The notes under the pieces were generated by a model. The model had not been told where the DNA came from, made no database searches, and saw only the letters and a program-made list of their open reading frames with translations. Made by a program: the position numbers and the translations under genes. Positions 10,030 to 18,425 of a DNA stretch of 64,000 bases are shown piece by piece. Numbering within the stretch: position 1 is the stretch's first letter; every line of letters starts with the position of its first letter. The DNA comes from Sessilibacter corallicola (GTDB taxonomy: Bacteria > Pseudomonadota > Gammaproteobacteria > Pseudomonadales > Cellvibrionaceae): NCBI RefSeq assembly GCF_021290925.1, contig NZ_JAJSLX010000002.1, positions 461,001 to 525,000 on the forward strand. The letters are read 5' to 3'.

Positions 10030-10764
10030 TTAGGCCGGCTCTGCGTGTGATGACGTACCAATTGATGATGAAAATGCTTTGTGCACGGTTTCGGTGTCGA
10101 TACTTTCTTCACCCTGTGCGGTAAATTCGCCCACTAATGTGCCGTTGCGCAGCAGGCCGATTTTATCGGCCACTTGGCAGGCGCCGTAAACATCGTGGGT
10201 AACCATAAGAATGGTTTTTCCCGAGTCGGCAAGGCTGCGAATCAGTTGATGAAATTCATCAATGGCGCTGGGGTCTAAACCGGAAGTGGGTTCGTCCAAC
10301 AATAACACGTCGGTATCGCGTAATATCGCCAAGGCAATTGCGACTTTTTGTCGCATGCCTTTGGAGTAATCGCGCAATTTACGCAGCCGTGCTTCGGCTG
10401 CTAACGACACCCGGTCAAGTGCTGCGTCAATGTCGTTTTTATTGGCGCTGGTACCGGCTAATTGCAGAAAATACTCGATATTTTCTCGGGCATTGAGATG
10501 CTCATACAAAGACGCCGATTCGGGTAAATAAGCAATCATTTTACGAGCGCTGGCTACATCGGAAGTCACGTCTTTATTGTTGACTTGAATCGTACCGCTT
10601 GAGGGCGAAAGAAATCCCAAAAAGCTCAACAGTGTTGTTGATTTTCCCGCACCGTTACCGCCGAGCAGGGCGTACACTTCTCCGGTGTCAACGGCAAAGG
10701 TAATTCCTTTTAAAATTTCTTTTCCAGAACGGGTAATGTGCAGTGAATGGGTTTGTAATTTCAT
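10030..10764 (-). CDS. ABC transporter ATP-binding protein
   Basis: The ATG at 10764 gives a 244-residue ATPase beginning MKLQTHSLHITRSGKEILKG; a frame extended to 10836 would overlap the receptor gene and is unlikely. Walker A is LGGNGAGKST, the signature loop is YSKGMRQKVAIA (SKGM replaces LSGG), Walker B is VLLLDEPTSGLD and the switch His is in MVTHD. It belongs to the CcmA/ABC-2 ATPase group and should power the two following permeases. Its start is 5 bases after the receptor gene's stop, implying translational coupling. Confidence 0.9.
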   Translation of the reverse strand: MKLQTHSLHITRSGKEILKGITFAVDTGEVYALLGGNGAGKSTTLLSFLGFLSPSSGTIQVNNKDVTSDVASARKMIAYLPESASLYEHLNARENIEYFLQLAGTSANKNDIDAALDRVSLAAEARLRKLRDYSKGMRQKVAIALAILRDTDVLLLDEPTSGLDPSAIDEFHQLIRSLADSGKTILMVTHDVYGACQVADKIGLLRNGTLVGEFTAQGEESIDTETVHKAFSSSIGTSSHAEPA

Positions 10765-10768
10765 AGCA

Positions 10769-12878
10769 TTAAAACCGGAATGTTGTGGATAGACGAACAT
10801 TACGCGGCGTGCCTGGTTGCACCCAAACGTCGGCAAAAGAGTTGGTGTAATGCTCTTCGTCGAACAAGTTATTTATTTCTGCGCGTAATTCCAAAAATTC
10901 TGAGATTTCGTAATTGGTAGCGATTTGAACGGTGGTGTAGCTGGGTAATTTAAAATCTTGATCGCTGAAGAAACCGTTGCGTTCGTCTACGTAAGTTAAG
11001 CCACCGATTAAATCCAATGACTTGCCCGCCAGTTGCGTGCGCTGGACTACGCGCAAACTGAGTTGGTTTTCAGGAATATTTAAAAGATCGGAGCCCGCAG
11101 GAACGACAGTGCCGAAATCAGGATCATTAAACGCGTTTTCGGTTTCAGCATCAATATACGAGTAAGACAACCAAACGCTCAATGTATCGGTTAAATCACC
11201 TTTTAAATCAAGCTCAACGCCTTGGCTGCCTGCTTCACCAACAGCAGTTGCATTAAAGTCTTCGTCTACCGTTGAAATATTTGACTGTTCAACATCAAAA
11301 ATTGCAAAGGTTCCCTCAATGGCACCGTTGTTTAAGGTAAAGTTAAGACCGATTTCTGTTGATTTTGATTCATTAGGGTCAAGATTATTATCATCGGTTG
11401 CCCCAGACAGTGGCCGGAAATTTTCTCCGTAAACGGCGTACAACGACAGTGCTTCGGTGGCTTTATAAACGACACCAAATTGTGGGCTCACCTGTGTTTC
11501 GGAAAAGGTTGAGATTGTATTCGAGCGGCGATTATTGAGCTTTTGATCGTAGTCATCAATACGAGCACCCAATCGAATATCAATCTTTTCGGTCAAACTG
11601 ATTTGATCTTGAATGTATAAGCCCACCGATTCTTGAGTTTCAATTCGATCAGCATTGGGTAAAGGCTCTGGTAATTCGAATGCGCCAAATACGGGATTGA
11701 AGATATTAATTTCTTGATTAAATTCGCGGTTGCGAATTCGTAAAATAAATTGGTCGTTTTCGAATTCGTCAGCATCTACACCCACAATAATTCGATGGGC
11801 GAGATCACCTGTATCAAAACTGCCGCTGATCTCGGCACGAAATACTTGATAGGTAGCATCGTAGTCGCGGAATCGACGAAAACGTCCGAAGTTACCGTCT
11901 TCATCTGGGGCCGAAAATCCATTCTCAGTGGCGAAGCCCTCTAGTGAGGTATCGCGGTAGTTAAAACCGAGAAGTGCGCTCCAGTTATCGTTGAAGTCGT
12001 GTTGAAATTCGATTTGATGGCCGACGGCTTCTGTTTCTATCGGGCCATCGCCAGGCTCGCCAAGAAAACGGCGTTCAGGAATAACACCGAGTTCACCATC
12101 AATAGCAATAACGCCGCGATCGAAAGGAATTTCTTGATGGCTGTATTCAAGTTCGTAAACCAGTTGGCTACGTTCATTTAATAGGAAAGTAAAAGACGGC
12201 GTTAACCCTTGTTTTTTTGTTTCGATGGTATCGCGAAAACTTTCAGCGTCTTCGTAAAAACCAACAACACGAACGGCAACGCTATCGGAAAGCGGTGAGG
12301 TCCAATCGACATCGGTACGGTAGGTATCAAAACTGCCCGCAGATAAACGTACTTCACCGTCTGTTTCAAACGTTGGACGTTTAGCGACAAGGTTAATGGT
12401 GCCGCCAGGTTCGCCACGGCCAAATAACGCCGCGCGTGGGCCTTTTTAAAACTTCAACGGATTCAATTCCAGAAAGATCGCGTGGACCGCCAAATCCGCG
12501 ACCGGCGTTAAAGCCGTTAACAAGGTAGTTGCTTGGTAGATTGCCATCACCGACAAAGCCACGCACTGCAAAACTGTTCCACAAACCGCCAAAGCTATTT
12601 TGGCGAGCAACCGAACTGGAAAGATCCAACGCCTGATTAAGATCAATTGCACCAGCATTGCGCAGTGCTTCTGAATCAATTGTCAGTTCTGATTGAGGTG
12701 TTTCTAATGCAGTAAATTGTCCCTGATAGGCTTGGCGTTTTCCAATAACCACGACATTTTCGAGTTCACGGTTTTCTTTGGTTTCATTGGCTTGAGCCAA
12801 CGCGGCGTTAGCCATTAATACGCAACTGGATAGGGTGACGGAATGCAACAGCGTTGCCCGCGCAGAAAGGTTTTTCAC
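10769..12878 (-). pseudogene. TonB-dependent siderophore-type receptor, interrupted by a one-base insertion
   Basis: The gene begins with GTG at 12878 after an AGGAG site and encodes a signal peptide and a plug domain (ENVVVIGKRQ, then ...DLSGIESVEVLK near residue 144). At 12443-12447 there is a run of five T (five A in the sense strand) where four would keep the frame. The as-sequenced frame then ends at 12393. Removing one base restores the expected GPRAALFGRGEPGGTINL motif. I read the frame without a stop from there through 11761, where it joins the open C-terminal part that ends in the outer-membrane barrel signature STTFRF. The repaired product would be about 702 residues, normal for ferric-siderophore receptors. 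Either a real frameshift or a homopolymer sequencing error could explain it. It heads the ABC transporter operon. Confidence 0.85.
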
Positions 12879-13343
12879 AATTTACTCCTAATTGAAATGC
12901 TCACCGGGAACAGTGGAAGCAGTCAGGAAAAGATAATCTAAATAATAATCAGATATTCATTGATGTTATATCGTATCATTTCGATTACAGAATTGTCTAA
13001 CCTCTATGGCGGGCGACTGCGAGAAAAGTCACAGTAACGTAGAAAAGCTCTGAACGTGATAAGCCTTAATTAACGCGCTGTTATTCAAAGAATGATGATT
13101 ATTGAAAGCGTATTTGTTTGTTCAAAATTGTCTGGCGCGATTTGTATGAATGTTTTACTGGGTGGTTATATTAAATTGACTTAACTTGGTAAGGTGAAGC
13201 TTCTAAGTTACTTTTTTAAATCACTGAACTTAAACCACTGAACTTAAACCATTGATCATGAGGTTTGAAGCTGTGTAGAAAACAGAGCTTTCGCCGTTGG
13301 CCGCTGTTTTTATCGTTAATCAGAGGCTCCTTAATGAAACGTT
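12879..13343. other. Intergenic region upstream of the TonB receptor
   Basis: Non-coding and AT-rich. It holds the candidate Fur box at 12932-12950. A hairpin at 13279-13310 (AAAACAG paired with CTGTTTT) may terminate the DUF2269 operon that ends at 13344. A weaker Fur-like stretch is seen near 13091-13106. Confidence 0.45.
12932..12950 (-). promoter_or_regulatory. Candidate Fur box upstream of the TonB-dependent receptor
   Basis: GATAATCTAAATAATAATC matches the 19-base Fur consensus at 14 of 19 positions by my count and lies 54 bases upstream of the receptor start. The receptor is of the siderophore type, so iron repression is a reasonable inference. The AT-rich background makes chance matches possible. 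Confidence 0.5.
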
Positions 13344-13814
13344 TTACAAAAATGTTGGTTTAAATACTATTAAAAAATAAATGATAATCATGGCGATAAA
13401 TGCAGGAACTCCCAACCAAAACCAAATGCGTGCGTAGTGCTGATAGTCTGCACCGAGTTTTTCATTATTCGCCAGCGCGTTATCGGCTAATTCTCTCATT
13501 CGTATTTGTAGCCATACCACCGGCAGCCAACACGCACCCGCGAACAGGTAAAGTAGAATGGTTGCGACCACCCAATCTTGAGTGAGGCTAAATCCCAATA
13601 AATGCAATAACCAAAATCCAGAAATGGGCTGAATGATGATGGTGGGCGTGGTGAAAATCCAATCCGCCAATACCACGGAACGATTCGTTTTTACTATCGC
13701 CTGTAAATTTCCGCTTCTGTCGGTGATCCATTTATAAAATGCGCTGCCAATACCGGTTCCGAACAGTAAAGTAGAACTTAAAATGTGAAGGGTTTTAATC
13801 AGCAAATATTCCAT
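13344..13814 (-). CDS. DUF2269-family integral membrane protein
   Basis: A 156-residue protein with four membrane helices. The opening (MEYLLIKTLHILSSTLLFGTGIGSAFYKW) and the segment ADWIFTTPTIIIQPISGFWLL are characteristic of DUF2269. No biochemical role is established for the family. The gene begins 5 bases after the SDR/DoxX gene, so it is the last member of a three-gene operon whose upstream region carries the palindromic operator at 15501-15524. Confidence 0.85.
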   Translation of the reverse strand: MEYLLIKTLHILSSTLLFGTGIGSAFYKWITDRSGNLQAIVKTNRSVVLADWIFTTPTIIIQPISGFWLLHLLGFSLTQDWVVATILLYLFAGACWLPVVWLQIRMRELADNALANNEKLGADYQHYARIWFWLGVPAFIAMIIIYFLIVFKPTFL

Positions 13815-13819
13815 TTGTG

Positions 13820-15106
13820 TTAATCCTTTTCCAAAATCAGCATCACGTAGGTGGCGATAATTAAAGGGAAATTTTTAGTGATTGCCCCGAAGGGATGTAT
13901 CCAGTGGTGAGGTAGCCAGACACTAATGATAAAGGTGTAGGCAAGTATGATAATAATCTGAATTATTACCGTGGTTTTAAGGTGGATACGAAGTAACATG
14001 GCCACGCCTAAACTGACATCAACCAAAGCAGCGCCGTAGAGCATCAGCGGCTGGAATCTTGTCGGCATACCTATGTCTGCCAGCATTTTATAACTGGTTT
14101 CAATCGGAAAAATAAACGCAGACGTAATTCCGGTAAATATCCATAACAGAGCAATAGTTACGCGTAAAAGCGGACCTATAAAAAATAATTTGGCGTGCCA
14201 GCGATCCGCTTGATTATCGGGATGCTGCTCAAGTGCACGATCAATACTTTGTGGCGTAAATCCGAATTCATTCACAAATGCTTGAGGATTTCCGGTATTT
14301 CCTCTTTTTAGCATGCCGATCGATTCGTTTGAAATAGGTGTGTTTTGTAATAATCCGGTTTTAAGTATTACTGTTAATATAAAGGAAAATTGAATAGGTG
14401 TGAAAAACTGCGGCGCTGACAAGCCAAGAGAATTCCTTAATTGAATGTACAAGTTTTTTAAGTTGATCGGCTCGGGGCCTACAAATTCTAGGTTTTTATT
14501 GGTATTAAAGGGCTTGTTGACCAAATAAGTTATCGCTTGGGTTACGTCGTCAACATGGATTGGTTGAATAAGCTGATCGCCAGAATCAATCAGCGGAATT
14601 TTTGGTAAAGCGGCCACAGCTTTGAATAACGCCATGCTTTTCGCTCCCGGACCGTAAATAATTGAAGGTAGAATAATCGTCCAGTTGAGCGAGCTATTTC
14701 TCAGGTATTGATCAGCTTTAAATTTGCTGATGTGATAATCGCTGAGTGCGTTTTCGTCGGCGCCCAAAGCAGATATTTGAATGACGCATTGTATGCCCAC
14801 ACATTCACACGCTTTAAATAGGGCGATGGGCGTCTCGGTGTGTACTTGATGAAAGGTCTGGTTTTGTTGCTCTTTAATAATTCCGACGGCATTAATAACA
14901 ATGTCGATATTGTTTAATCTTGGTATCCACATTGAAGGCGTGCAATCCTCAGAAAAATCCACCGCCAGAGTATGAACTCTAGCGTGTTGATTTTTAAGGG
15001 ATGCGGGATTTCTTGCGCAGGCAATAACTGTATGGCCATCGTCGATTAATTTAGGAATTAAATTTTTCCCGATAAAACCGGTTGCTCCTGTTATTAAAAT
15101 ACGCAT
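13820..15106 (-). CDS. SDR-family NAD(P)-binding protein fused to a DoxX-like membrane domain
   Basis: The 428-residue protein begins MRILITGATGFIGKNLIPKL, the glycine-rich NAD(P)-binding motif of extended/atypical SDR proteins. This nucleotide-binding domain covers about residues 1-290. The C-terminal third (about 300-428) has four membrane segments with RVTIALLWIFTGITSAFIFP, as in DoxX-like domains. The same SDR-DoxX fusion is widespread but uncharacterised; roles in quinone or redox-stress chemistry have been suggested for relatives. It lies between a small membrane protein gene and the DUF2269 gene, with gaps of 21 and 5 bases. Confidence 0.85.
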   Translation of the reverse strand: MRILITGATGFIGKNLIPKLIDDGHTVIACARNPASLKNQHARVHTLAVDFSEDCTPSMWIPRLNNIDIVINAVGIIKEQQNQTFHQVHTETPIALFKACECVGIQCVIQISALGADENALSDYHISKFKADQYLRNSSLNWTIILPSIIYGPGAKSMALFKAVAALPKIPLIDSGDQLIQPIHVDDVTQAITYLVNKPFNTNKNLEFVGPEPINLKNLYIQLRNSLGLSAPQFFTPIQFSFILTVILKTGLLQNTPISNESIGMLKRGNTGNPQAFVNEFGFTPQSIDRALEQHPDNQADRWHAKLFFIGPLLRVTIALLWIFTGITSAFIFPIETSYKMLADIGMPTRFQPLMLYGAALVDVSLGVAMLLRIHLKTTVIIQIIIILAYTFIISVWLPHHWIHPFGAITKNFPLIIATYVMLILEKD

Positions 15107-15127
15107 GTGTAGTGCTCCATTTGCGTT

Positions 15128-15463
15128 TTATGGGTTGTCTGCCTTGATGCTTTTACCAATGACTCTGCCGATTACGGCTAAGGCGATGAATCCACCTAGA
15201 AGTATGCGAAATACCGCTTGGCGCAGTTCATCGGCAAGGTTGATGTGTTCGTACGCGGTTGTCGGTGCGTAATAGATGACTACCATTAAGGGAGAAATTA
15301 CCAGCATAAGTTGGGTGAACATGACCCAGAAATTAGCTCGTTCTACCGTGCCGCAGGTGTCGGTTAGGATTGCTTTTAGCGGCGGTTTGATCAGTAGGAT
15401 TAGTGCAATGCTCACTGCAACGCACAGTGCAGCTTCGGCGAAAAGTAATGTGAGTGTGTTCAT
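15128..15463 (-). CDS. Small three-helix membrane protein, function unknown
   Basis: A 111-residue protein with helices at about residues 5-25, 47-66 and 85-103. I do not recognise a named family. It has an AGGAGA ribosome-binding site and is the first gene of the SDR-DoxX/DUF2269 operon. A 24-bp palindrome at 15501-15524, the same one found before the regulator gene, lies 38 bases upstream of its start, so it is very probably the first controlled gene. Confidence 0.75.
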   Translation of the reverse strand: MNTLTLLFAEAALCVAVSIALILLIKPPLKAILTDTCGTVERANFWVMFTQLMLVISPLMVVIYYAPTTAYEHINLADELRQAVFRILLGGFIALAVIGRVIGKSIKADNP

Positions 15464-15500
15464 ATCCGGTCTCCTATTAAAACATTTCTTCTTTTTACAG

Positions 15501-15524
15501 TAATTTCTGTATTAACAGAAATTA
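15501..15524. promoter_or_regulatory. Operator O2, palindrome shared with the GbsR-type regulator gene
   Basis: The half-site TAATTTCTGT and its exact reverse complement are separated by 4 bases. The same 10-4-10 arrangement with identical arms occurs at 16084-16107. It sits between the regulator's stop and the start of the membrane-protein operon, in the right place to repress it. Confidence 0.8.
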
Positions 15525-15544
15525 TAGGGCAAAAAAGGGGAGAG

Positions 15545-16069
15545 CTATTTCCCCAAAAAATTTTGTATTTTTGATCCCAGCTTAATCAGTTTTTGCAGTG
15601 TTGGTTTCGGCAAGACTTTAATTTGTTGATGCCACGTATCTAGGGTTTCGGTGAATTCCAAGACGTCTTTTATTCGCTCTTTTACTTCTGCGGGGGTTTT
15701 CTTGTCTTGCTCGCTTTCCAGCACGCATTCGCGCAAAACGGTCATGGTTGGATCCAATTCTCGCTTTTTTCGACCCTCAATAATGGTGTAGAACAGCTCC
15801 CAGGGGTCTTTGGTGGTTTCAAAGTGATCGCGCCTGTCTCCCAGTTGGTGCACAACTTTAACCAGTTGCCAGGTTTGTAATTCTCTAATGCTGGTGCTGA
15901 CGTTCGAGCGAGCGACCCCTAAGGTTTCGGTAATTTCTTCGGCATTCATTGGCTCTGATGACAAGAAAAGTAATGCGTGAACTTGGGCTACGGTTCGGTT
16001 GACGCCCCAGCGTGTGCCCATTTCTCCCCAGTGGAGGATGTACTTTTCCATTACCGGTGTTAACTTCAT
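15545..16069 (-). CDS. GbsR/MarR-family transcriptional regulator
   Basis: A 174-residue winged-helix protein. The opening MEKYILHWGEMGTRWGVNRTVAQVHALLFL is typical of the GbsR branch. The recognition region ITETLGVARSNVSTSIRELQTWQLV (about residues 41-65) is followed by a wing with GDRRDHFE. The C-terminal part is helical and probably dimerises. A 40-bp perfect palindrome begins 7 bases upstream of the ATG and its core recurs before the adjacent operon, so autoregulation and control of that operon are strongly suggested. The inducer is unknown. Confidence 0.88.
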   Translation of the reverse strand: MKLTPVMEKYILHWGEMGTRWGVNRTVAQVHALLFLSSEPMNAEEITETLGVARSNVSTSIRELQTWQLVKVVHQLGDRRDHFETTKDPWELFYTIIEGRKKRELDPTMTVLRECVLESEQDKKTPAEVKERIKDVLEFTETLDTWHQQIKVLPKPTLQKLIKLGSKIQNFLGK

Positions 16070-16075
16070 TTTCTT

Positions 16076-16115
16076 CTCTACACTAATTTCTGTAATTACA
16101 GAAATTAGTGTAGAG
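16076..16115. promoter_or_regulatory. Operator O1: perfect 40-bp palindrome at the GbsR-type regulator gene
   Basis: The left arm CTCTACACTAATTTCTGTAA is followed directly by its exact reverse complement. The inner 24 bases (16084-16107) have the same 10-base arms as operator O2. The palindrome overlaps the ribosome-binding-site region of the regulator mRNA, so it could act as an operator or fold as an RNA hairpin in the leader. Confidence 0.85.
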
Positions 16116-16231
16116 TGTCACTGTTGTCAAGTGAAATCTAAAGATGATGAATGAATATTCTCCGATAACGTTATTGTGCTGTGGTGTCCTGCGGTGTGAA
16201 TGCGCTAATGTATTGGCCCACTAAGAAACGC

Positions 16232-17209
16232 TTACACTAATGTGTCTCCATCTGCGGCGCCAATTGGAAACAGCTGATTAATTTTATTCAGTATTTCTGG
16301 CGATAAATCGATGCTTTCAGAGGCGGCGTTTTCTTTAATGCGTGATATTTTGCGTGAACCAGGAATCGCGTAAATGTCCTCACCCTGATGTAACAGCCAC
16401 GACAGTGCCAATTGTGCGGTTGTAATTCCTAAATCTTGTGCAATTTTTGATAAAGGTGCGAATCTGTCTTGGTTATTTTTCAGATTTTCTCCGACAAACT
16501 TGGGATTATTATTTCTAAAATCGTTTTCGGCGAGATCGTTTACTTTTCCTGTTAGGAATCCAGAGCCTAACGGCGACCAGGCAACTAATGCAATTCCTAA
16601 TTCTCGAAGTGTGGGTAATAAATCGATCTCGGCCTCTCTTCGCCACAATGAATATTCGTATTGAACAGCAGCAATTGGATGCACCGCGTGAGCGCGACGA
16701 ACTTGGTCGGCGGTAACATTACTTAATCCCAGATAACGAATGTTACCTTCCTTAACTTCTCGTGCCATTGCCTCGACGGTTTCTTCGATGTCTAAATTGG
16801 GATCTGGATAATGAGCGTAATAAAGATCAATGTAGTCTGTGTTGAGTCGGGTTAAACTGGCACGCAAAGCTTTGGCAAAATAATTGGGCGTTGCGTTAAT
16901 GTTCAAACCAAATCCCCAACCTGTTTCGATCGTGTTGCCTTGCTCGGTTTCGTCAAAGACAATGCCAAATTTGGACGCAATAAACGCTTTGTCTCGTTGA
17001 CCATTAATTGCTTTTGCAATTAATGACTCGTTACGCCCAGCGCCGTATGCATCAGCGCTATCAATCATTACATTGTTTTCAATGGCGTATTTTAATGCAT
17101 TAACACTGTCGTCATCGCTGATGGCGCCGTAATAACCTTCTAGCACCATCGCTCCATAACCCAATCGATTGATAGGGGTTGATGTATTTTTCAAATTTAA
17201 ACGAGTCAT
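16232..17209 (-). CDS. Aldo/keto reductase
   Basis: A 325-residue TIM-barrel oxidoreductase of the AKR superfamily (AKR13-like). The catalytic tetrad is visible: Asp and Tyr in DSADAYGAGRNESLIAKA, Lys in IASKFG and His in YYAHYPDPN. The NADPH-binding C-terminal signature is IPGSRKISRIKENAAS. The family reduces carbonyl compounds with NADPH in the cytoplasm; the substrate is not evident. It follows the flavodoxin-fold/NTF2 gene on the same strand with a 96-base gap, so the two may be co-expressed in a redox-detoxification unit facing the LysR gene. Confidence 0.9.
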   Translation of the reverse strand: MTRLNLKNTSTPINRLGYGAMVLEGYYGAISDDDSVNALKYAIENNVMIDSADAYGAGRNESLIAKAINGQRDKAFIASKFGIVFDETEQGNTIETGWGFGLNINATPNYFAKALRASLTRLNTDYIDLYYAHYPDPNLDIEETVEAMAREVKEGNIRYLGLSNVTADQVRRAHAVHPIAAVQYEYSLWRREAEIDLLPTLRELGIALVAWSPLGSGFLTGKVNDLAENDFRNNNPKFVGENLKNNQDRFAPLSKIAQDLGITTAQLALSWLLHQGEDIYAIPGSRKISRIKENAASESIDLSPEILNKINQLFPIGAADGDTLV

Positions 17210-17305
17210 AATGTCTCCTAAAAATGTGTCGATCGAGTATTAAATGGACTGTTAAATGGATTTTTAAAAAGATTGCCAAATGAGCTTTAATAATTGGTGA
17301 GCAAC

Positions 17306-18268
17306 TCAGTTTGCTGTTGGTGTTACGCGGTAATCATGAATAATAAATTCTTCTCGATGGTTGAAGGTTCCAAGCCAGGTTTCATTGACTAAAATATTAA
17401 CGGGCTTGCCTTGGTATTCGGAATGTTCGTGGGTTTCAGCAACGAGGCGCACACGTAGCTCGACCTTAAAATCTTTTCCAGAATTATGGATGTCTATTTG
17501 CTCTACTTGATGGTTGCAATTAGGCTTAAATGCAGACTGGACTTTTTTGTACCACGCGATAAAACCCTGGTGGCCGGTAAAGTTTCCCTCGGGCATATGT
17601 AACGAAACATCATTTGATAGATGCGATAAATAATAAAGTTCGCTATGTGTTAAATCATCAAATTGGGTAAACCATTGGGTAATAAATTGTTGTAGTTTCT
17701 TTTCTGGGGAATGTATTAGATGATTTAATTGTTGAAGTAGCACTTTGCAATGATGCTGTGCTCGTTGCGCTACATTTTCAAGAGTATTATAAACACCAGG
17801 AATATAGACCATTCGATGGCTGTAGACTGGCGGATGATAATTCATTCCCGTTAAATATGCGGTTTGCTCCAGCGGCTTTATTAATTCTTCAATGTTAAAA
17901 TGATTGTAACCCAATGGATTGTATGACTCTTCGGGTCCGCCAATGGTGAACGACAAAATAAAATCTTTACCTTTCAGTTTGTCACCCTGAGAGCCGTAGG
18001 CAAAATTATAACTAAGAGTATCGTCAAGCCATTTTTTAAGTAACCCGGGTACGGAATACCAATAAAATGGAAACTGTAAAATAATAATGTCGGCTTCAAG
18101 TAATGCTTTTTGTTCGGCATCAACATTAATATTGTAATTTGGGTAGAGTTGATCCAATCGTCGTATTTCAATATCCGGCGAGCTGTCTGCAAGTGAATTC
18201 AAAATGGTTTTGTTGGTGTGTGACTTTTCCAAATTAGGGTGACCCGATATAACAACAACCCGACTCAT
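17306..18268 (-). CDS. Flavodoxin-fold NAD(P)H oxidoreductase fused to an NTF2/SnoaL-like domain
   Basis: Residues 1-190 form a flavodoxin_2-type (NQO1/MdaB/KefF-like) domain: SRVVVISGHPNLEKSHTNK for FMN phosphate binding, ILQFPFYWYSVPGLLKKWLD and the GGPEESY loop. Residues about 195-320 resemble a SnoaL/NTF2-like cone (FITQWFTQFDDLTHSELYYL... FTGHQGFIAWYKKV). The typical enzyme is only about 190-200 residues, so the C-terminal domain is an addition. Quinone or nitro-compound reduction is the likely activity. Divergent from the LysR gene, which probably controls it. Confidence 0.85.
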   Translation of the reverse strand: MSRVVVISGHPNLEKSHTNKTILNSLADSSPDIEIRRLDQLYPNYNINVDAEQKALLEADIIILQFPFYWYSVPGLLKKWLDDTLSYNFAYGSQGDKLKGKDFILSFTIGGPEESYNPLGYNHFNIEELIKPLEQTAYLTGMNYHPPVYSHRMVYIPGVYNTLENVAQRAQHHCKVLLQQLNHLIHSPEKKLQQFITQWFTQFDDLTHSELYYLSHLSNDVSLHMPEGNFTGHQGFIAWYKKVQSAFKPNCNHQVEQIDIHNSGKDFKVELRVRLVAETHEHSEYQGKPVNILVNETWLGTFNHREEFIIHDYRVTPTAN

Positions 18269-18353
18269 GACATCTCCTCAAGCAGCAGAAACGGTGGTAA
18301 CTGCCAAGCAGTATATGCCGTGCCATACATAATATTTAGATGCTTATTAGCTA

Positions 18354-18372
18354 CTTAATTGTTAGTATTAAG
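18354..18372. promoter_or_regulatory. Candidate LysR-type operator
   Basis: CTTAAT and ATTAAG are separated by 7 bases, giving a T-N11-A-like dyad in the gap between the divergent oxidoreductase and LysR genes. Position and symmetry fit LysR binding; the background is AT-rich, so this is only a candidate. Confidence 0.4.
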
Positions 18373-18425
18373 CTAACAGTTAATAGTCAGGTTTTTCTCT
18401 AAGGGTGAGGGTGTAAGAGGTACGC

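Noticed and set aside
12440-12455. Programmed -1 ribosomal frameshift in the TonB receptor
   Set aside because: A slippery TTTAAAA is present, but -1 slippage leads to the wrong frame. The receptor needs +1 (or -2), and I found no stimulatory structure typical of +1 sites.
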